Shown here: positions 1 through 4,578 of the stretch, piece by piece
Position numbering within the stretch: position 1 is the stretch's first letter
Layout: each line of letters begins with the position of its first letter
Assembly (NCBI GenBank): GCA_001604435.1
Contig: LVBO01000502.1
Span: 1 to 6,948 of the forward strand
Origin: Synergistales bacterium Syner_01
GTDB taxonomy: Bacteria; Synergistota; Synergistia; Synergistales; Aminobacteriaceae
Direction: 5' to 3'
Length of the DNA: 6,948 bases
Translations under genes and position numbers: made by a program
Notes under the pieces: generated by a model
Database searches by the model: none
Seen by the model: the letters and a program-made list of their open reading frames with translations, nothing else
Told to the model about the DNA's origin: nothing

Positions 1-16
1 TTCGGTTTTTCCTCAT
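1..16 (-). CDS. Start of a further gene in the efflux operon (partial, first 5 codons)
   Basis: Thirteen bases after the stop of the TolC-type gene, the minus strand has an ATG whose first codons read MRKNR before the window ends. A ribosome binding site (AGGAG, 25-29) sits 8 bases upstream, which is good spacing. A second ATG at 21-23, in another frame, is only 1 base from that site and is less likely. A basic N-terminus like this is common at the start of signal peptides and lipoproteins. The unit so far lacks a periplasmic adaptor (HlyD/AcrA type), so an adaptor is the natural guess, but five residues cannot show it. The start is seen directly; the function is inference. Confidence 0.45.
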
Positions 17-29
17 GATGCATTCTCCT

Positions 30-1328
30 TTATCGATCGTTTTCGAAAACGCTCGCAAGCGCTCCTTCGGCCATGCGCAGGGCGACGAATGCGAGATTGT
101 GTTCTTTCAGCGCGCTGGAAAGCTTCCGCTGCGCTTCCGTAAGCGACGTTCTGGCCTGAAGGACGTCGAGCTGCGTATTGACCCCCTCGCGGTAGCCCAC
201 CTCCGCCAGACGAAGGCTTTCCCGGGCGAGCTCCACGTTCTTCTTCGCGGCTTCCGCCGTTTCCAACGAGCTGACGAGGGTCATCCACGCGTTGAGCGTC
301 TCCTCCCCGAGAGCGTCCTTCTTTTTCTCCACCGCCTGAAGCGCCTGCTCCTGCGACGCTTTCGCGCTCCGCACGCGTCCCTTCGCATACCCTCCGTCGT
401 ACACGGGGATGCCGACCGAGAGCGTGGCCGTCCACTCGTCGACGTTGTTCGCCGCGAGGCTCGACGAGCTGTCGTTGAACTGATAGGACGCCGACAGCGA
501 TATCGTCGGCTTCATCCCTCCCGCCGCGACGACGACGGCCTCTTTCCGGGCCTCCTCTTCCGAAACGAGCGCCCGAAGGTCCGGGCGCGTCGAAAGCGCC
601 TTTTCAAGCGACCCCTTCGCGTCGCCTTCGACGGCGACGGTCTCCAGCGTTCCGTCGATCTCGACTTCGGTCGTCGGATCGATTCGAAGCAGCGTCAGCA
701 GAGAGACCTTCGCCTTCGCCAGCTCGTTTTTCGCGCCGATGAACTCCGCCTCGGCGTTGACGCGCTGCTGATCCGCCCGGGCGAGCTCCAGCCTTGTGGA
801 AAGCCCCAGTTCCACCCGTTTTTGAAAGTCCGTCCAGGAGGTCGTATAGTAGGCGAGCGTCTCTTCCGCCGTCCGCAGATCCGCCTCCGTCTGGAGCACG
901 TTGTACCAGGAGGCGCAGACCGCCTGCGCCACGCTCTCCTTCGCGTATTCCAGCTCCTCGGCCGCCTTTCGCGAATCGAGGACCGCCTGGCGTTCCCCGG
1001 CGCGGAGCGTTCCTCCCGCGTACAGCGTCTGCGAAAGCGTGATCGCGGCGCTGTCCGCCCTTTCGGGAGCGGCTCCGTTGTCCTCTCTGCGGGTGGACGA
1101 ACCCGAAAGCGTCAGAGAAGGGGAGAGCGCCGACCGCGCCGAAATCAGGGCGCCTTCGGTTTTCTCCCGCTCCGTCCGCGCCGAGAGGACGTCGAGGTTC
1201 CGTTCGAGGGCGAGGCGCACGGATCGCTCGAGAGTGAGCCTTTCGCCCCCCTCGGCCGAGAGGACGGACACCGCGAGGAGAAGCGCCGCGCCTCCGATCA
1301 TCAGTGTCTTCTTGAGTATCGCGTTCAT
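30..1328 (-). CDS. TolC-family outer-membrane efflux protein
   Basis: This 432-residue protein is probably the outer-membrane exit duct of a tripartite efflux pump. Residues 1-25 look like a Sec signal peptide: KK near the N-terminus, a hydrophobic stretch, then a likely cleavage after VLSA at Ala25. There is no lipobox Cys, so it should not be lipidated, unlike OprM-type channels. The mature part shows the duplicated TolC/OEP pattern. Each half has long Ala/Glu/Leu-rich coiled-coil helices (about 31-70, 108-215, 240-270, 316-425) interrupted by short beta segments ending in LSQTLYAGG (98-106) and LSVGIPVYDGG (303-313). The repeat signatures GLSTRLELARADQQ (175-188) and EGVNTQLDVLQARTSL (381-396) align with each other. 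The length is typical of the family. AGGGGG at 1335-1340, 6 bases before the ATG, is a plausible ribosome site. The gene follows the truncated RND gene closely and is probably cotranscribed with it. Confidence 0.93.
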   Translation of the reverse strand: MNAILKKTLMIGGAALLLAVSVLSAEGGERLTLERSVRLALERNLDVLSARTEREKTEGALISARSALSPSLTLSGSSTRREDNGAAPERADSAAITLSQTLYAGGTLRAGERQAVLDSRKAAEELEYAKESVAQAVCASWYNVLQTEADLRTAEETLAYYTTSWTDFQKRVELGLSTRLELARADQQRVNAEAEFIGAKNELAKAKVSLLTLLRIDPTTEVEIDGTLETVAVEGDAKGSLEKALSTRPDLRALVSEEEARKEAVVVAAGGMKPTISLSASYQFNDSSSSLAANNVDEWTATLSVGIPVYDGGYAKGRVRSAKASQEQALQAVEKKKDALGEETLNAWMTLVSSLETAEAAKKNVELARESLRLAEVGYREGVNTQLDVLQARTSLTEAQRKLSSALKEHNLAFVALRMAEGALASVFENDR

Positions 1329-1372
1329 GATTTGCCCCCTGCTCTTTCAAGTGTTTCCAAAACGGCTCCGAC
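1325..1372 (-). other. Possible out-of-frame remnant of the original RND C-terminus
   Basis: Reading the minus strand one frame away from the RND gene, the last codons before the tolC start give VGAVLETLERAGGKS and then TGA at 1325-1327. That TGA overlaps the tolC ATG (1326-1328) as ATGA, the same junction seen between tetR and the RND gene. A plausible reading is that these are the last codons of the original upstream gene, left in the wrong frame by an internal deletion. The frame and overlap are seen directly; the deletion history is inference from a very short segment that does not itself show an RND signature. Confidence 0.35.
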
Positions 1373-2972
1373 CGAGCCCCGCGGCCGCCGACATGGTGAT
1401 CCAACGGAAGCGCACCGCGAACGTCAGCAGCTTCCGGTACGCCTGTTCGAGCGAGTCCAGAAAGCCCCGGATCATGCGCGCCATCCCATACCGCGATTCC
1501 TCCGCGCGCATGATCCGGGAGCCGACGAACGGCGTCAGCGTGAGGGAGAGCAGCACGGAGAGCGCGATCGTGCAGACGACGACGATGCCGAACGAAAAGA
1601 AGAACTTCCCGATGATTCCCCCCATGAACGTGATGGGAGCGAAGACCGCCATCGTCGTCAGCCCGCCCGCGAGGACGGAGAACGCGACTTCGTTCGTCCC
1701 CTTCTCCGCCGCTTCCGAAGTGCGCACGTTTTTCCCCATGCGGCGATGGATGTTCTCCAGCACCACCGTCGTCGCGTCCACCACCATGCCGACGGAGAGC
1801 GAGATGCCCATCATGCTCAGGTTGTTGACCGTGACGCCGAACGCCTTCAGGAAGAGAAAGCTTCCAAGAAGGCACACCGGAATGGCGACCACCGTCACGA
1901 ACGTCGCCCGGAGCGTCTGGAGGAAAAAGAGCATGATCAGCGCGCACAGGCCGACGGCAAGCAGCACGTCGCTGCCGACGCCCTTCATCGAACGCCGGAT
2001 GAAGTCCGACGTGTTGGAAAGTATTTCGATCCGGACGCCTTCCGGCAGACTCCCCCGCATCTCTTCGATTCGCCTCAGGATGCCGTCGGCCACGGTCACC
2101 TCGTTCGCCCCCCGCTGCCGCGCGATGGAGAGCAGGATCGTCTCCTCGCCGTTGTACGTCGCCGCATCGGAGCGCTCCTCCAATCCGTCCTCCACCCGCG
2201 CGACGTCGCCGAGGCGCACCGTCGCGCCCTCCTTCACCAGCACCGGCAGAGTCCGCAACTCCTCCGCCGAAGCGTATTCGGCGTTCAGCCGAAGCTGAAA
2301 CTCGTTTCGCTCCGTCTTCACGCTCCCGGAGGGAAGGTCGACATGCCGTTTCTTTATCGCCGAGGAGACGTCGTTGACGCTGAGCGACCGCGCCTTGAGC
2401 TTCGCCGGATCGAGCCAGATTCGCATCTCTCTCTTCCGCAGTCCCGGCGTCGAGACATTGCCCACGCCGTCCACCGATTCAAGGCGCGGCTTGAGAATCT
2501 TGTCGGCGTACTCAGCTTTCTCGCGGTACGGCATGCTCCCCGCTACGGCGATGGTGACGATGGCTTCGTCGGAAGAGGAGAACTTCTGGACGACGGGCGT
2601 TTCCGCCTCGTCGGGAAGCTCCGCAGCGGCCAGATTCACCTTGTCCCTGACGTCCGCCGCCGCCGCGTCCACGTCCTTCTCCAGCTCGAACTCCACCGCC
2701 GTCATGCTGATCCCCTGGTAGCTGCTCGAAGAGATGTTTTTGACGCCGGAGATGCTGCTCAGCTTCTCTTCGATGACGTCGGCCACGTCGTTGTCCATGA
2801 TCGTCGCGCTCGCTCCGCTCATCGAGGTGCTGACCGTGACGATAGGAAAGTCGATGTCCGGAATGCGCTGCACCCCCATGCTGGTAAGCGAGGACACGCC
2901 GAAGAAGACGAGCGCCGCCGTGCAGATGAGCACCGTAACAGGCCGCCTGAGGGAGACGGAGGTAATCTTCAT
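1347..2972 (-). CDS. RND-family (HAE1/AcrB-like) efflux permease, C-terminal half missing
   Basis: This is a 541-residue product resembling the N-terminal half of a proton-driven inner-membrane RND pump, which is normally about 1,000-1,050 residues. TM1 lies at about 13-32, followed by the periplasmic porter region (about 33-330). TM2-TM6 lie at about 335-353, 357-377, 383-405, 429-455 and 457-482. The opening MKITSVSLRRPVTVL and the LTLTP motif near 477-481 are typical of the family. TM4 carries VGMVVDATTVVLENI, so Asp399 matches AcrB Asp407 while the neighbouring Asp408 position is Ala400. After RFRWITMSAAAGL (521-533), where TM7 should begin, the frame reads GRSRFGNT and stops. The second porter region, TM8-12 and the TM10 lysine are absent. 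I chose the ATG at 2970-2972 because AAAGGAGG (2983-2990) is 10 bases away; the ATG at 2979-2981 is only 1 base from it. The chosen start overlaps the tetR stop as ATGA. The product is probably non-functional alone. A natural half-size RND or an assembly error are alternatives. Confidence 0.85.
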   Translation of the reverse strand: MKITSVSLRRPVTVLICTAALVFFGVSSLTSMGVQRIPDIDFPIVTVSTSMSGASATIMDNDVADVIEEKLSSISGVKNISSSSYQGISMTAVEFELEKDVDAAAADVRDKVNLAAAELPDEAETPVVQKFSSSDEAIVTIAVAGSMPYREKAEYADKILKPRLESVDGVGNVSTPGLRKREMRIWLDPAKLKARSLSVNDVSSAIKKRHVDLPSGSVKTERNEFQLRLNAEYASAEELRTLPVLVKEGATVRLGDVARVEDGLEERSDAATYNGEETILLSIARQRGANEVTVADGILRRIEEMRGSLPEGVRIEILSNTSDFIRRSMKGVGSDVLLAVGLCALIMLFFLQTLRATFVTVVAIPVCLLGSFLFLKAFGVTVNNLSMMGISLSVGMVVDATTVVLENIHRRMGKNVRTSEAAEKGTNEVAFSVLAGGLTTMAVFAPITFMGGIIGKFFFSFGIVVVCTIALSVLLSLTLTPFVGSRIMRAEESRYGMARMIRGFLDSLEQAYRKLLTFAVRFRWITMSAAAGLGRSRFGNT

Positions 2973-3595
2973 TCGGAACATTCCTCCTTTCGCACGGAAG
3001 CGAGCCCCGCCAGAATCGTATCGTTCAGAAACGCCGGGAGAGCTTCATCCATTCCCACGAGTTCACCGTTCCCTATTCTATGCGCCATGCCCCTGATCAG
3101 AGACTGTATTCCCTCCTCGGCCACTACGGGATCGCACTTTTTGAATACACCTTCCTCGATGCCGCGCTCAAGAACGAAGAGCATTCTCCCCCGGATCTCC
3201 CGGAACGGGTCGTCTTCGGCGGGAAAGGGGCGCCCCCCCTCTTCAAGGGCTTTCCCGACCGCCGAGACGCCGAGCCTGTTGCTGAAGAGGTCCTTCATCA
3301 GGATGTCGAGCACCGCGGCCAGAAGATCTCTCGGATCGCCCTTTTCGCAATCGAGATTCAGAATCTCGTTCCGCATCGACGCCGACGTCTTCAGAACGAT
3401 GAAACCGATCACGTCGCTCTTGTTCCGGAAATAGTTGTAGACCGTCCCCTTCGCGATTCCGGTTCTTTTCGCCAGACGCTCCATCGTGAGATCGTGCCAG
3501 CTTCCCTCCATCAGAATTTCGTACGCCGCTTGAAAGATGGCGTCCTTCGTTATCTCCTCCATCGCTTCCTTTTTCTCCCGAGCCAAACGAGGCAT
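2969..3595 (-). CDS. TetR/AcrR-family transcriptional regulator
   Basis: This 208-residue regulator heads the efflux operon and probably represses it, releasing DNA when a pump substrate binds. The N-terminal TetR DNA-binding domain covers about residues 12-60. Its helix-turn-helix reads LTMERLAKRTGIAKGTVYNYF (36-56), followed by NKSDVI, the usual family pattern. Residues about 65-208 form the helical ligand-binding and dimerisation region, which is poorly conserved in this family, so the inducer cannot be told. I chose the ATG at 3593-3595 because AAAGGA (3605-3610) lies 9 bases upstream. A longer in-frame start at 3655 would begin inside the operator palindrome and has no ribosome site. The stop overlaps the RND start codon (ATGA), implying translational coupling. 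A palindrome just downstream of its own promoter points to autoregulation. A divergent effect on the SDR promoter is possible but unproven. Confidence 0.93.
   Translation of the reverse strand: MPRLAREKKEAMEEITKDAIFQAAYEILMEGSWHDLTMERLAKRTGIAKGTVYNYFRNKSDVIGFIVLKTSASMRNEILNLDCEKGDPRDLLAAVLDILMKDLFSNRLGVSAVGKALEEGGRPFPAEDDPFREIRGRMLFVLERGIEEGVFKKCDPVVAEEGIQSLIRGMAHRIGNGELVGMDEALPAFLNDTILAGLASVRKEECSE
2983..2990 (-). promoter_or_regulatory. Ribosome binding site deciding the RND start
   Basis: AAAGGAGG on the minus strand lies within the end of tetR. It is 10 bases from the ATG at 2972 but only 1 base from the in-frame ATG at 2981, so it supports the downstream start and an MKITS N-terminus. 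Confidence 0.7.
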
Positions 3596-3604
3596 GTAAA
3601 CACG

Positions 3605-3610
3605 TCCTTT
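3605..3610 (-). promoter_or_regulatory. Ribosome binding site of the tetR gene
   Basis: AAAGGA on the minus strand ends 9 bases before the ATG at 3595. It favours the 208-residue product over a 228-residue form starting inside the operator. Confidence 0.65.
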
Positions 3611-3641
3611 ACAATTCTTAAATGACCTTAGTTCAATAAAT

Positions 3642-3654
3642 TGACCGACGGTCA
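3642..3654. promoter_or_regulatory. Likely TetR-type operator (TGACCGACGGTCA)
   Basis: TGACC and GGTCA form an inverted repeat around a 3-base centre, a size and shape common for TetR-family operators. It falls at about +8 to +20 of the predicted minus-strand transcript, where a bound dimer would block transcription. A further exact half-site AATGACC (3621-3627), complementary to GGTCATT at 3650-3656 (arms 7 bases, reading outwards), may allow a second dimer or a leader hairpin. The palindrome is seen; its use by the adjacent regulator is inferred from position. Confidence 0.65.
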
Positions 3655-3667
3655 TTTTTCAGAGGGT

Positions 3668-3696
3668 ATTGTAGAAGCGCGTTCGCGATCTGTCAA
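3668..3696 (-). promoter_or_regulatory. Sigma70-type promoter of the tetR-RND-tolC operon
   Basis: On the minus strand a perfect -35 box TTGACA (3691-3696) is followed after exactly 17 bases by TACAAT (3668-3673), five of six matches to the -10 consensus. Transcription should start near 3661, giving a leader of about 66 bases that contains the TetR-type palindrome. This is the strongest promoter visible in the window. Confidence 0.75.
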
Positions 3697-3716
3697 GGAA
3701 GAAAAACTACCGAAAA

Positions 3717-3744
3717 TTCACCGGCCGTAAAAAAGTGCTATACT
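3717..3744 (+). promoter_or_regulatory. Probable extended -10 promoter of the SDR-flavoprotein operon
   Basis: TATACT at 3739-3744 is preceded by TGC (3736-3738), an extended -10 arrangement. A weak -35 candidate, TTCACC (3717-3722), lies 16 bases upstream. The start of transcription is expected near 3751, inside the perfect palindrome. It stands back to back with the minus-strand promoter, with about 20 bases between the two -35 boxes. Confidence 0.6.
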
Positions 3745-3749
3745 CAACA

Positions 3750-3769
3750 CGGTTGTCCATGGACAACCG
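3750..3769. promoter_or_regulatory. Perfect 20-bp palindrome at the SDR transcription start
   Basis: CGGTTGTCCATGGACAACCG is its own reverse complement over 20 bases. It begins 5 bases after the -10 box, at about the first transcribed base. That position suits a repressor operator for a dimeric regulator not encoded in this window; its sequence differs from the TGACC-type operator of the adjacent TetR gene. In RNA it could fold as an 8-bp stem with a CAUG loop at the extreme 5' end. No U-tract follows, so it is not a terminator. The regulator family cannot be assigned from the site alone. Confidence 0.7.
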
Positions 3770-3796
3770 CAATGGAACGAAAGGAGACGAGGCGAC

Positions 3797-4576
3797 ATGA
3801 CACGGAAAGTCATTCTGGTAACGGGATCGTCAAGGGGCATCGGGTTGGGCGTGCTCGCGAAGCATGCGAAGCTGGGGTACGCGGTGGTGATGAGCAGCTC
3901 CTCCGGCGAGGAGAAGGCGGCGGAAGCGCTCGCCGAGTTGAGAAAACACGGCGTCCCCGCGGACTACGTGAAGTGCGACATCTCGCGGAGCGCCGACAGG
4001 CAGGCCGCCCTCGACTTCGTGCTGAAGACGCACGGACGCATCGACGTGCTGGTGAACAACGCGGGCGTCGCCCCCCTGACGCGCCTGAACATCCTGGAAA
4101 CCACGGAGGAGAGCTTCGACCGCCTGATGGACATCAACCTGAAGGGGACCTTCTTCATGAACCAGCTCTTCGCCAACGCGATGATCGGCCTCAAAAAGCA
4201 GGGGCTCCCCGACTACTCCCCCCGGATCATCAACATCGGCTCGATATCGGCATACACGGCCTCCACGAACCGGGGCGAATACTGCATCTCCAAGGCGGGA
4301 ATCGCCATGGTGACGGCGCTCTTCGCCGCCGAACTGGGCGCGCACAACATCCCCGTCTTCGAAATACGCCCCGGCATCACCAAAACCGACATGACGAAGG
4401 CCGTCGAGGCCAAGTACGATACATTCATCTTCGAGGACGGCGGCCTCCCCACGCCGCGCTGGGGCCTGCCGGAGGACATCGGCGAGGCGGCGGCGGCCCT
4501 GTCGGGCGGCGCGTTCGACTACTCCACCGGCCAGGTGATCAACGTGGACGGCGGCTTCCACATCAGGAGGCTCTAG
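3797..4576 (+). CDS. Classical SDR NAD(P)-dependent oxidoreductase (FabG-like, 3-ketoacyl-ACP reductase annotation group)
   Basis: This 259-residue soluble enzyme should interconvert an alcohol and a ketone with NAD(P)H. The cofactor motif TGSSRGIG is at 9-16 and NNAG at 87-90. The catalytic tetrad is complete: Asn114 (DINLKG), Ser149, Tyr162 and Lys166 (YCISK). Arg13 and the Ser run after the second strand (33-36), with no acidic residue there, hint at NADPH preference. The stretch NRGEYCISKAGIAM, RPGITKTDMT and the ending YSTGQVINVDGGFHIRRL resemble, from memory, an SDR subgroup usually labelled 3-ketoacyl-ACP reductase but often placed beside catabolic genes. True fatty-acid FabG is unlikely because no fatty-acid synthesis gene is near. 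AAAGGAG (3780-3786) lies 10 bases before the ATG. The next gene starts 2 bases after the stop, so the two are almost certainly cotranscribed. The substrate is unknown; a sugar- or polyol-derived compound is a guess from context. Confidence 0.92.
   Translation: MTRKVILVTGSSRGIGLGVLAKHAKLGYAVVMSSSSGEEKAAEALAELRKHGVPADYVKCDISRSADRQAALDFVLKTHGRIDVLVNNAGVAPLTRLNILETTEESFDRLMDINLKGTFFMNQLFANAMIGLKKQGLPDYSPRIINIGSISAYTASTNRGEYCISKAGIAMVTALFAAELGAHNIPVFEIRPGITKTDMTKAVEAKYDTFIFEDGGLPTPRWGLPEDIGEAAAALSGGAFDYSTGQVINVDGGFHIRRL
4565..4570 (+). promoter_or_regulatory. Ribosome binding site of the flavoprotein
   Basis: A full AGGAGG inside the last codons of the SDR gene sits 8 bases before the ATG at 4579. 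It fixes the flavoprotein start, although the same frame stays open far upstream through the SDR gene. Confidence 0.8.
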
Positions 4577-4578
4577 CC

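Noticed and set aside
1347..2972. Reading the RND gene as SecD/SecF or another natural half-size RND
   Set aside because: The opening MKITSVSLRRPVTVL, the porter region and TM4 pattern are those of HAE1-type drug pumps, and the last 8 residues look like out-of-frame sequence. Truncation is the simpler explanation, though it is not proven.
15..3434. A plus-strand open frame of 1,139 codons antisense to the efflux operon
   Set aside because: Its product is Arg/His/Pro-rich and low in complexity with no recognisable domain. It is a by-product of the G/C-biased third positions of the minus-strand genes, which have clear family motifs.
3596..3655. Longer tetR product starting at 3655
   Set aside because: The start codon lies inside the operator palindrome, has no ribosome site, and adds 20 residues unlike the usual TetR N-terminus. 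The ATG at 3595 has AAAGGA at 9 bases.
3772..4578. Upstream extension of the flavoprotein frame through the SDR gene
   Set aside because: The extension is Arg/Gly-rich and matches no domain. The SDR gene in the other frame has a complete motif set, and AGGAGG at 4565-4570 fixes the flavoprotein start at 4579.
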